64,000 nucleotides of DNA from an uncultured Oscillospiraceae bacterium. GTDB lineage: Bacteria; Bacillota; Clostridia; Oscillospirales; Oscillospiraceae. Below are positions 47,773 through 55,271 of the stretch, one piece after another; the stretch's first letter is position 1; every line of letters begins with the position of its first letter. Made by a program: the position numbers and the translations under genes. Where the stretch lies: NCBI GenBank assembly GCA_910588135.1, contig CAJUOT010000006.1:1-64000 (forward strand). Reading direction: 5' to 3'. The notes under the pieces were generated by a model. It was not told the origin of the DNA, ran no database searches, and saw only the letters and a list, made by a program, of their open reading frames with translations.

Positions 47773-50700
47773 TCACTCCACGGTTTTCAGGCTCTCCACC
47801 ATGTCCACCTTTTTCAGCTTGAAGTGGGCCGCGATGTTCACCGCCACGGAGAACACCACCGTCAGCGCCGCCGCCAGCACATAGGCGTAGGGGGGCGCGG
47901 TGCGGCCGAACATCACCAGCTCCACCTCCACCGTCAGCACCATCCAGGCGTGGAGGAAGCGGCCCATCACCAGCCCCAGGACGATGCCAAACAGCGTCAG
48001 GAACACGTTTTCCCGGTAGACGTAGGCGGTGACCTCCCGGTCGAAGAAGCCCAGCACCTTCAGGGTGGCCAGCTCCCGGGTGCGCTCGGTGATATTGATG
48101 TTGGTCAGGTTGTAGAGCACCACAAAGGCCAGGGCCGCCGCCGCCAAAATGATGATGACCACGGCGTAGTCAATGGCCTCCATACTGTCGGTGAAGTTGT
48201 CCCGCAGGGTGGCGATATAGGAATAGGAGTCCACCCCGTCCATGGCCATCAGCTGGTTGGACACGGTGTCGGACTCCGCCTCCCCCGCCCCGCCGGCATA
48301 GCGCAGGAGCACGGTGTTCCGCTCCGGGGCCCCGCCGAACAGCGCCCGGTAGCAGGGCTCGGACAGGTATACGTAGTGGGCCACATAGTTCTCCGCGATG
48401 TCGGCCACCCGGACCTCCACCCGTCTCCCGTCGTCGTCCAGGGTGATGGCGTCCCCCACGGACACCTCCAGCAGCTCGGACAGCTTTTCCGTGATGACCA
48501 CCCCGTCGTCCGGCAGCAGTACCGGCTCATTGCCGGTGCGGCGGCCCAGACGGATGAACTGGTTGAAACGCTCCAGATCGTCCACGGCAAACAGGCTGAC
48601 GCTCTGGGCGGGCCCGGCCCCGGACGCGTCCAGCATGGTCTGGCTGGTGGGCAGGTAGTCCTCAATCCAGGGGCTGTCCGTAAGGTAGTCCTCCACCTCC
48701 GCCACCTCATACGCCCTGGCGTGCTTGTCCAGGCCCAGCTCCGCGTCATAGAGAAACACGTGGTCAAACTGCTGGTCCAGGATGGAGAAGATGGACTCGT
48801 GGAGGCCGAAGCCGGTGACGATCAGGGCGGTGCAGCCGCCGATGCCGATCACCGTCATCCAGAACCGGCGCTGGTAGCGGAACAGGTTGCGCATGGTCAC
48901 CTTCCAGGTGAAGGTCAGCCGCTTCCACACAAAGCCCACCCGCTCCAGCAGCACCCGCCGCCCCGCCTTGGGCGCCCGGGGCCGCATGAGGTTGGCCGGG
49001 GTGGCGATGAGGGTGGACAGGCAGGCCCACAGCGCCGCCCCGGTGGTGCAGGCCGCCGCGGCCAGCACCGCCCCGATGTACAGCCCCACCTGGGGCTTGA
49101 ACTCCAGGGCGGGGATGGCATACATGATGTTGAACGCGTTGGCGATCACCGCCGGGATCAGGGTGCAGCCCAGCAGCAGGCCCAGGACCCCGCCGATCAG
49201 GCTGGCCGAAAAGGCGTAGCCGATGTACTTCCGGGAGATAGCCAGCCGGGAAAAGCCCATGGCCTTCAGCGAGCCGATCTGGGTGCGCTGCTCCTCCACC
49301 ATGCGGGTCATGGTGGTCAGGCAGGCCAGCGCCGCCACCAGGAAGAAGATCACGGGGAACACGTTGGCCAGATTGCTCACCCGGTCCGAGTCCTGGGAAT
49401 AGCCCACGATGCCCGCGTTGGTAAACCGGCTGAGGACGTACCACTCGCACTCCTCCACGTCGTCCAGCTCGTCCTGGGCGTCGTCCAACTTGCGCTGGGC
49501 GTCGGCGATCTCCTCGTCCGCCTCCTTTTTCCCGTCCTCGTACTCCTTGAGGCCGTCGGCGTATTCCGTTTCGCCGTCGTTGAGCTCCTGGAGCGCGTCG
49601 GCCAGCTCCTGCCGCCCCTCCCGGCGGGCGCGGCGCAGGTCTGACACACCCTTGTTGTACTCCGCCCAGCCGTCGGCCAGGTCGATCTCCCCCTGGTCCA
49701 GGTCGGCTTTCGCGTCGGCCAGCTCCCGCTCCGCGTCCTCCAGCTCGGCTTTCGCGTCGGCCAGCTCTTTTTTGGCGTCCGCCAGCTCCGCCGCGCCCTC
49801 GTCCAGCTCCGCCTTGGCGTCGGCCAGTTCACCCTGGGCCCCGTCCAGTTCCTCCCTGGCTCTGTCCAGCTCGGCCTTGGCCTCGTTCAGCTCCCGCTTT
49901 CCGGCGGACAGCTCCGCCTTGGCCCCATCCAACTGGGCCTTGGCCTGGGCCAGCTGGGCCTTGGCGGTCTCCAGCTTTTCCTGCCCCTCCTGCGCCGCCG
50001 CCATCAGCTTCGCCTTAGCGGCGTCAAACTGCTCCTGGCTGATTGCCCCCTGGGCAAGCTGCTCCTGCAATGCCGCCAATGCCGCCTGGAGCTGCGCCGC
50101 CCCCTCGGCCTCCTGGCGCTCCAGCTGGGCCTTACCTTCGTTATACTGCCTCAGCCCCTCGCTGTACTGCCTCTGGCCGGCTTGGTAGTCGGACAGTCCG
50201 CTCTGGTACTGCCGCAGCCCGTCCTCATATTCCGCTTTGCCGTCCTCGTATTCCCTGAGGCCGTCCTCATACTTCGCTTTGCCGTCCTCATACTCGGCCA
50301 GCCCGTCCTGGTACTCCGCCCAGCCGTCCTCGTATTTTTTCAGGCCGTCCTGGTACTCGGCCAGCCCGTCCTCGTACTTCCGCCGCCCGTCGGCCAGATC
50401 GTCCTCTCCCTGACGCAAATCGGCCAGGGCGTCGTCCAGCTTGTTCTGGGCGTCCCGGGTCTCCCGTTCCAGGGTCTTCTCTCCGTCGCGGTACTCCTCC
50501 CAGCCCTCGTCCAGCTCCCGCCGTCCGTCCTGGAGCTCCTGCCAGGCATCGGCCAGCTCCTTGTCCGCGTCCGCCTTGGCGTCCTCAAACTCCCGCCGGG
50601 CGTCGTCCAGCTCGGCCTGGGCGTCCCCCACCAGGGTGTCATAGCGCAGCTGGGCGCGCTGGTCCGCCAGGGGGTCCAGGCTGTCCACCAGGGCGTCGAT

Positions 50701-51393
50701 TTTGTCCTCATACTCGTCCCCATAGGTGTCCAGCGCCGCCAGCCCCTCCCCGGTGAAGTAGGCGCAGGTGTAGTGCTCAAAGGTGAAATTCTCCCCCGGC
50801 ACGTAGACGAAAGCGTCCACTGAGCCGCTGCCCAGGGAGGACGTGCCCCGGTCCAGCCCCACGTACAGCGGGGAGTCCGCCACCCCCACAATGGTATAGG
50901 CGGTGTTCTCCAGCTCGCCCTCGCGGTCCTCGGGCAGGGACAGCTCCAGCCGGTCTCCCACCGCAAGGCCCAGCTTCACCAGCAGCAGGCTCTCGGTGAC
51001 ACACTCGTCCGCGGCCTGGGGCAGGCGGCCCTCCTTCACCTCCAGCAGGTTGAGCCGCTCCGGCAGGGATCGCACGTTGACGATGCGGTCGGTGGCCACG
51101 GCGTCCAGGTCCCGGCAACCCTCCACCTCCTCTATGCCCGCCGCCACGGCCAGGGCGTCCAGATCCCCGTCCGTCAGGCCCAGGGTGGACAGCACATAGC
51201 CGTCCATCAGGCGGGTGCGGTCGTAGTAGTTGTCGGCGGTGTACTGCATATCCGGCGCGGCGGTGCGCAGACCGGACAAGAAGGCCACCGCCAGCGCCGC
51301 CAGCACCAGAATGGACACATACCGGTTGAAGGTGTTCCGGACCTCCCGGAGCGCGTCGGTGGCGAGGCGGTTTTTTCGCTTTGCCGTTACCAT
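47773..51393 (-). CDS. FtsX-like ABC transporter permease with very long heptad-repeat insert
   Basis: A 1206-residue permease. TM1 is near residues 25-45, followed by a MacB-like extracytoplasmic domain (about 46-250). From about 255 to 645 runs a continuous coiled-coil/repeat region: Asp/Glu/Lys-rich helices, then at least twelve heptads of the form YEDGLAE (about 333-423), then long LADAKAELDEA-type helices. Two FtsX domains with the remaining membrane helices follow (about 690-820 and 1075-1200; EEQRTQIGSLKAMGFSR and TERTRELATLKVLGFFD). With the downstream overlapping ATPase it forms a type VII (MacB/LolCDE-like) ABC system. The insert probably projects outside the membrane. Substrate unknown; could be resistance to wall-active peptides or lipoprotein handling. 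Starts at ATG 51393 overlapping the ATPase end. Confidence 0.9.
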   Translation of the reverse strand: MVTAKRKNRLATDALREVRNTFNRYVSILVLAALAVAFLSGLRTAAPDMQYTADNYYDRTRLMDGYVLSTLGLTDGDLDALAVAAGIEEVEGCRDLDAVATDRIVNVRSLPERLNLLEVKEGRLPQAADECVTESLLLVKLGLAVGDRLELSLPEDREGELENTAYTIVGVADSPLYVGLDRGTSSLGSGSVDAFVYVPGENFTFEHYTCAYFTGEGLAALDTYGDEYEDKIDALVDSLDPLADQRAQLRYDTLVGDAQAELDDARREFEDAKADADKELADAWQELQDGRRELDEGWEEYRDGEKTLERETRDAQNKLDDALADLRQGEDDLADGRRKYEDGLAEYQDGLKKYEDGWAEYQDGLAEYEDGKAKYEDGLREYEDGKAEYEDGLRQYQSGLSDYQAGQRQYSEGLRQYNEGKAQLERQEAEGAAQLQAALAALQEQLAQGAISQEQFDAAKAKLMAAAQEGQEKLETAKAQLAQAKAQLDGAKAELSAGKRELNEAKAELDRAREELDGAQGELADAKAELDEGAAELADAKKELADAKAELEDAERELADAKADLDQGEIDLADGWAEYNKGVSDLRRARREGRQELADALQELNDGETEYADGLKEYEDGKKEADEEIADAQRKLDDAQDELDDVEECEWYVLSRFTNAGIVGYSQDSDRVSNLANVFPVIFFLVAALACLTTMTRMVEEQRTQIGSLKAMGFSRLAISRKYIGYAFSASLIGGVLGLLLGCTLIPAVIANAFNIMYAIPALEFKPQVGLYIGAVLAAAACTTGAALWACLSTLIATPANLMRPRAPKAGRRVLLERVGFVWKRLTFTWKVTMRNLFRYQRRFWMTVIGIGGCTALIVTGFGLHESIFSILDQQFDHVFLYDAELGLDKHARAYEVAEVEDYLTDSPWIEDYLPTSQTMLDASGAGPAQSVSLFAVDDLERFNQFIRLGRRTGNEPVLLPDDGVVITEKLSELLEVSVGDAITLDDDGRRVEVRVADIAENYVAHYVYLSEPCYRALFGGAPERNTVLLRYAGGAGEAESDTVSNQLMAMDGVDSYSYIATLRDNFTDSMEAIDYAVVIIILAAAALAFVVLYNLTNINITERTRELATLKVLGFFDREVTAYVYRENVFLTLFGIVLGLVMGRFLHAWMVLTVEVELVMFGRTAPPYAYVLAAALTVVFSVAVNIAAHFKLKKVDMVESLKTVE
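50125..50395 (-). repeat. 21-bp tandem repeats coding for Y-x-x-G heptads
   Basis: Within the permease gene the coding DNA repeats every 21 bp, twelve or so times, with the plus-strand core GCCGTCCTCGTA varied by few bases. High DNA identity indicates recent expansion by slippage or recombination. Confidence 0.85.
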
Positions 51394-52088
51394 TCGATCT
51401 CCTCCACCGGGGTGGGGCTGGCGTTGCGCTCCACCCCCGCCACCCTGCCGCTCTTGATGTGGATCACCTTGTCAGCCATGGGAGTGAGGGCGGTGTTGTG
51501 GGTGATGACGATAACCGTCATGCCCTCCTGGCGGCAGGTGTCCTGAAGGAGCTTCAAAATCGCCTTGCCGGTGACATAGTCCAGGGCCCCGGTGGGCTCG
51601 TCGCACAGCAGCAGCTTGGGGTTTTTGGCCAGGGCCCGGGCGATGGCCACCCGCTGCTGCTCGCCGCCGGACAGCTGGGCGGGGAAGTTGTCCAGCCGTC
51701 CCCCCAGCCCCACCCGTTCCAGCACCTCCCGGGCGTCCAGGGGGTCCCGGCAGATCTGGGCGGCCAGCTCCACGTTCTCCAGGGCGGTGAGGTTCTGCAC
51801 CAGGTTGTAGAACTGGAACACGAAGCCGATGTCGTGCCGCCGGTAGGCGGTGAGCTGCTTGGCGTTGTAGCCGCTCACCACCGCGCCGTCCACGGTGATG
51901 ACGCCGCCGGAACAGGCGTCCATCCCCCCCAGCATATTGAGCACGGTGGTCTTGCCCGCGCCGGAGGGGCCCACGATGACGGTGAACTCCCCCTTGTCCA
52001 CGGTGAAGTCCACCCCGTCCACCGCCTTGATGGTGACCTCGCCCATTTTATACTCTTTTTTCACGTTCTCAAAGGATATGTAGCTCAT
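51387..52088 (-). CDS. ABC transporter ATP-binding protein (MacB/LolD type)
   Basis: A 233-residue ATPase with Walker [10 protein letters not shown] (about 40-48), Q-loop [16 protein letters not shown], signature [15 protein letters not shown] (about 140), Walker [13 protein letters not shown] and switch histidine THN. The family drives FtsX-type permeases. ATG 52088 with GGAGGAAGCG upstream is preferred over the ATG at 52100, which lies in the ribosome site. It is the first gene of the unit and overlaps the permease gene by seven bases. Confidence 0.95.
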   Translation of the reverse strand: MSYISFENVKKEYKMGEVTIKAVDGVDFTVDKGEFTVIVGPSGAGKTTVLNMLGGMDACSGGVITVDGAVVSGYNAKQLTAYRRHDIGFVFQFYNLVQNLTALENVELAAQICRDPLDAREVLERVGLGGRLDNFPAQLSGGEQQRVAIARALAKNPKLLLCDEPTGALDYVTGKAILKLLQDTCRQEGMTVIVITHNTALTPMADKVIHIKSGRVAGVERNASPTPVEEIEW

Positions 52089-52136
52089 CGCTTCCTCCAT
52101 CCGCCGCAGGGGCGGTTCCCCGTTTCACTTACCTGT

Positions 52137-52165
52137 ATCTTATCCTTTCCCAATGGGAAACGCAA
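52137..52165 (-). promoter_or_regulatory. Sigma-A promoter of the ABC exporter with a palindromic operator in its spacer
   Basis: On the minus strand TTGCGT and TAAGAT are 17 bp apart. The spacer region contains the perfect inverted repeat TTTCCC-AAT-GGGAAA (52146-52160), ideally placed for a repressor such as the TetR protein encoded 5 kb away; the link is inferred. Confidence 0.72.
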
Positions 52166-52255
52166 CTGTTTCCGGAAAAAGTTCAAGGTTTTTTCACAAG
52201 CTTCCGGGAATAATTGGACAGACGGAGAAACATGTCCGTCTGCGGGCAGTTGCGG

Positions 52256-52285
52256 TTGACTAACCGGGGGGCGCGGGGGTAAAAT
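52256..52285 (+). promoter_or_regulatory. Sigma-A promoter of mntP
   Basis: TTGACT and TAAAAT with an 18-bp spacer, just before the riboswitch. An 8-bp inverted repeat CAGACGGA/TCCGTCTG (52219-52242) lies upstream. Confidence 0.8.
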
Positions 52286-52293
52286 ACGCGAAA

Positions 52294-52395
52294 CAGATAA
52301 GGGAGTAGTCGGCGGGACCCTGCGGGCCCCGCGGTGCAGTCAACATACTGGCGCGGTTCGCGCCTGGCTGTTCCTTCCGTGACAAGACTTATCCG
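52294..52395 (+). promoter_or_regulatory. Mn2+ (yybP-ykoY) riboswitch
   Basis: P1 GATAAG/CTTATC (52296-52301 with 52388-52393) encloses the conserved GGGAGTAGT on the 5' side, a GTCAACATAC element and GACAAGACTT on the 3' side, the signature of the manganese-sensing yybP-ykoY class. It precedes mntP, the most common target of this class. Confidence 0.9.
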
Positions 52396-52424
52396 CGATG
52401 GGTGCGGGTATAGTCTCTTTTTTT
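52385..52424 (+). terminator. Riboswitch-controlled terminator
   Basis: AGACTTATCCGC (52385-52396) pairs with GCGGGTATAGTCT (52404-52416) with one bulged T and a U-G pair, followed by seven T residues. It uses the 3' strand of P1, so ligand-stabilised P1 should prevent it: Mn2+ would turn expression on. Confidence 0.85.
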
Positions 52425-52466
52425 ATTCTCCCGCATACCTTCAAACAAAAGAAGGGATGATGTATT

Positions 52467-53033
52467 ATGGGATTTGGGGAGCTGTTGGTTCTGGCCGTGG
52501 GCCTGTCCATGGACGCGTTCGCGGTGTCCATCTGCAAGGGGCTGTCCATCCGGGCGCTGATGCCCCGTCACGCCGTCATCGTGGGGCTGTGGTTCGGGGC
52601 CTTTCAGGCCCTCATGCCCCTGGCGGGCTGGCTGCTGGGGTCCTCCTTTGCCGGCATGATTGAGGCGGTGGACCACTGGATCGCCTTCGCGCTGCTGGCC
52701 CTCATCGGCGGCAACATGGTCCGGGAGGCCCTGGGCGGCGGGGAGGAGGAGTGCGACCCCTCCCTGGCCCCCCTGACCATGCTGGTGCTGGCGGTGGCCA
52801 CCTCCATCGACGCCCTGGCGGTGGGGGTCACCTTCGCCTTCCTCCGGGTGGACATCCTCCCCGCTGTGGCCCTCATCGGCGTGTGCACCTTTGCCATCTC
52901 CGCCGCCGGGGTGAAGGTGGGCAACGTGTTCGGCGCGCGGTACAAATCCAAGGCCGAGCTGGCCGGCGGGGTGGTGCTGGTGCTCATCGGGCTGAAGATC
53001 CTGCTGGAGCATCTGGGGCTGCTGCCGTTCTGA
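52467..53033 (+). CDS. mntP: Manganese efflux pump MntP
   Basis: A 188-residue membrane protein with six helices and the two conserved half motifs LSMDAFAVSICKGL (about 13-26) and TSIDALAVGVTFAF (about 111-124), whose Asp residues bind Mn2+. It exports excess manganese. AAGGGATG precedes ATG 52467. Control by the yybP-ykoY riboswitch upstream supports the function. Confidence 0.95.
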   Translation: MGFGELLVLAVGLSMDAFAVSICKGLSIRALMPRHAVIVGLWFGAFQALMPLAGWLLGSSFAGMIEAVDHWIAFALLALIGGNMVREALGGGEEECDPSLAPLTMLVLAVATSIDALAVGVTFAFLRVDILPAVALIGVCTFAISAAGVKVGNVFGARYKSKAELAGGVVLVLIGLKILLEHLGLLPF

Positions 53034-53049
53034 ACCTGTCCGCCGGAGA

Positions 53050-53076
53050 GGCGGCCGCCCCGTGCGGCCGCCTTTT
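53050..53076 (+). terminator. Terminator of mntP
   Basis: GGCGGCCGC with GCGGCCGCC (53050-53058, 53064-53072) followed by four T residues. Confidence 0.82.
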
Positions 53077-53081
53077 CCCTG

Positions 53082-53110
53082 TTGAAATAGCCCGGTAAAT
53101 TTGATATAAT
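53082..53110 (+). promoter_or_regulatory. Sigma-A promoter of recJ
   Basis: TTGAAA and TATAAT with a 17-bp spacer, 60 bp before the recJ start. Confidence 0.87.
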
Positions 53111-53170
53111 AGGTTGTTATCCTGGAAATAATCGCTCTGGACCGGGCGGCTGGGAGGGGGAGACGGCGCA

Positions 53171-55234
53171 ATGAAATACCAAAACTGGGATCTGCGTCCC
53201 GCCCCCGCGCCCGGCGTCCGGCGCTCTCTGGAAGAGGCCGGCCTGTCCCCCCTGTGCGCCCAGGTGCTGGCCGCCCGGGGATTGGACGGCCACCAGGCCG
53301 CCGCCCAGTTCCTCTCCAGCGGCCCGGAGCGCTTTCACGACCCCTTTCTCCTCACGGACATGGACAAGGCCGCGGCCCGGGTCCGGCAGGCCCTGGACCG
53401 CCATGAGGCCATCGCCGTGTACGGCGACTACGACGTGGACGGCATCACCGCCACCTGCCTGCTCACCGAGGCGCTGGTCCGGCTGGGCGGCGAGGTGGTC
53501 AGCTACATCCCCGACCGCTCGGAGGAGGGCTACGGCCTCAACACAGGGGCGGTGTCCCGGCTGGCGGAGCGGGGGGTGTCCCTCATCGTCACGGTGGACT
53601 GCGGCATCACCGCCGTGGATGAGGTGGAGTTCGCCCGCTCGCTGGGGGTGGACGTGGTGGTCACCGACCACCACCACTGCAAGGACAAGCTCCCCGCAGC
53701 CGTGGCCGTGGTGGACCCCCGCCGCCCCGGCTGCCCCTATCCCTTCCCCGAGCTGGCGGGGGTCGGGGTGGCGCTGAAGCTGGCCCAGGCCCTGGTCCCC
53801 GCCGGGGAGCGGGAGGCCGTATTCCGCCGCGCCGGCGAGCTGGCCGCCATCGGCACCGTGGCCGACGTGATGCGCCTCACCGACGAGAACCGCGCCCTGG
53901 TGCGCCAGGGGCTGGAGCTGCTGGCCCACACCCGCCGCCCCGGCCTGCGCGCCCTGCTGCGGGAGGCGGGGCTGGACCCGGGCGCCGTGCCCACCGCCGT
54001 CACCGTCAGCTACGGCCTGGCCCCCCGGATCAACGCCGCCGGGCGGATGGAACAGGCCATGGCCGCCCTGGAGCTGCTGCTCACCCGGGACGAGGAGCGG
54101 GGGGAGGCCCTGGCCCATGCCCTGTGCCGGCTGAACCGGGAGCGTCAGGCCATCGAACAGGACATTTTTGACCAGTGCCTGTCCATGCTGGGCGAGCCCC
54201 TGGACGACCCCTGCATCGTCCTGGCCGGAGAGGGCTGGCACCAGGGGGTGGTGGGAATCGTGGCCTCCCGCCTGTCGGAGAAATATTCCCGCCCCGCTTT
54301 CATGATCTGCCTGGAAAACCGCCGCGGCAAAGGCTCGTGCCGCTCCTTCGGCGGGTTCAACCTCTTCGCCGCCCTGGAGCAGTGCGCCCCCCTGCTGGAG
54401 GGCTACGGCGGCCATGAGATGGCGGCGGGCTTCACCATCCGGGAGGAAAACATCCCCCTGCTGGCCCAGCGGCTCAACGCCCTGGTGTCCAGCTACGCCG
54501 GGGGCGCCCCCATGGAGGCGTCCATCGACGTGGACGCGGAGGTGGAGCACTGCGCCCTGCTCACCGCCGCCCAGGTGGAGTCCCTGTCCCTCCTGGAGCC
54601 CTTCGGCCCGGGTAATCCCAAACCCGTGTTCCTGCTGCGCGGGGCCTGCGCGGCCTCCTGCTGCGACGTGGGGGGCGGGCGGCACCTGAAGATGAAGCTG
54701 CGGCGGGACGGAATGCTGATGGACGCCATCTTTTTCTCCGCCAACGCCGCCGCCTGCGGCGTGTCCCCGGGGGACCGGCTGGATGTGATTTTCACCCCCC
54801 AGATCAATGAGTTCCGGGGCAGCCGCGCCGTGCAGCTCCAGCTGTGCGACCTGCGCCCCGCCCCCGCCCGCGCCGCGCTGGAGCAGGAGCTGTTCCAGCG
54901 GCTGCGGGAGGGGGAGTGCCTGTCCCGGTGGGAGGCGGGGCTGCTGATGCCCACCCGGCGGGACTTCGCGCGGCTGTGGCGGTTTTTGGAGCACAACGCC
55001 GTGGGCGGCTGGATGGACGCCGGACCCGCCCTGCTCCGGCAGGCCGCCCGCCAGGCCGACGGCCGCGCCGCCTATGGCCGCACCCTGGTATGCCTCTACG
55101 TAATGGGGGACCGGGGGCTGATCCGCCTGGAGGAGAACCGGCTGCGGCTGTGCCGTCCCATGGACAAGGTGGATCTGGAGCAGGCCGAGCTGATGCGCCG
55201 GCTGAGGGCCCTTCTGGACGGCGAGCTGATATAA
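53171..55234 (+). CDS. recJ: Single-stranded-DNA-specific exonuclease RecJ
   Basis: A 687-residue DHH-family 5'-3' exonuclease. Catalytic motifs are YGDYDVDGITAT (about 80), IPDRSEEGYG, VDCGITA, the DHHHC signature (about 163) and GYGGHEMAAGF in the DHHA1 domain (about 413). The OB domain and an additional C-terminal extension (about 570-687) of winged-helix character follow, as in longer Firmicute RecJ. It acts in recombination and repair. GGAGGGGGAG precedes ATG 53171. The rel gene follows after 37 nt. Confidence 0.95.
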   Translation: MKYQNWDLRPAPAPGVRRSLEEAGLSPLCAQVLAARGLDGHQAAAQFLSSGPERFHDPFLLTDMDKAAARVRQALDRHEAIAVYGDYDVDGITATCLLTEALVRLGGEVVSYIPDRSEEGYGLNTGAVSRLAERGVSLIVTVDCGITAVDEVEFARSLGVDVVVTDHHHCKDKLPAAVAVVDPRRPGCPYPFPELAGVGVALKLAQALVPAGEREAVFRRAGELAAIGTVADVMRLTDENRALVRQGLELLAHTRRPGLRALLREAGLDPGAVPTAVTVSYGLAPRINAAGRMEQAMAALELLLTRDEERGEALAHALCRLNRERQAIEQDIFDQCLSMLGEPLDDPCIVLAGEGWHQGVVGIVASRLSEKYSRPAFMICLENRRGKGSCRSFGGFNLFAALEQCAPLLEGYGGHEMAAGFTIREENIPLLAQRLNALVSSYAGGAPMEASIDVDAEVEHCALLTAAQVESLSLLEPFGPGNPKPVFLLRGACAASCCDVGGGRHLKMKLRRDGMLMDAIFFSANAAACGVSPGDRLDVIFTPQINEFRGSRAVQLQLCDLRPAPARAALEQELFQRLREGECLSRWEAGLLMPTRRDFARLWRFLEHNAVGGWMDAGPALLRQAARQADGRAAYGRTLVCLYVMGDRGLIRLEENRLRLCRPMDKVDLEQAELMRRLRALLDGELI

Positions 55235-55271
55235 ATCCACCGGACGGGGTGTCCGGGGAGGAGGTACCACT

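Noticed and set aside
47554..47822. Small ORFs on both strands after the TetR gene
   Set aside because: No ribosome sites, and they run through the bidirectional terminator at 47697-47740.
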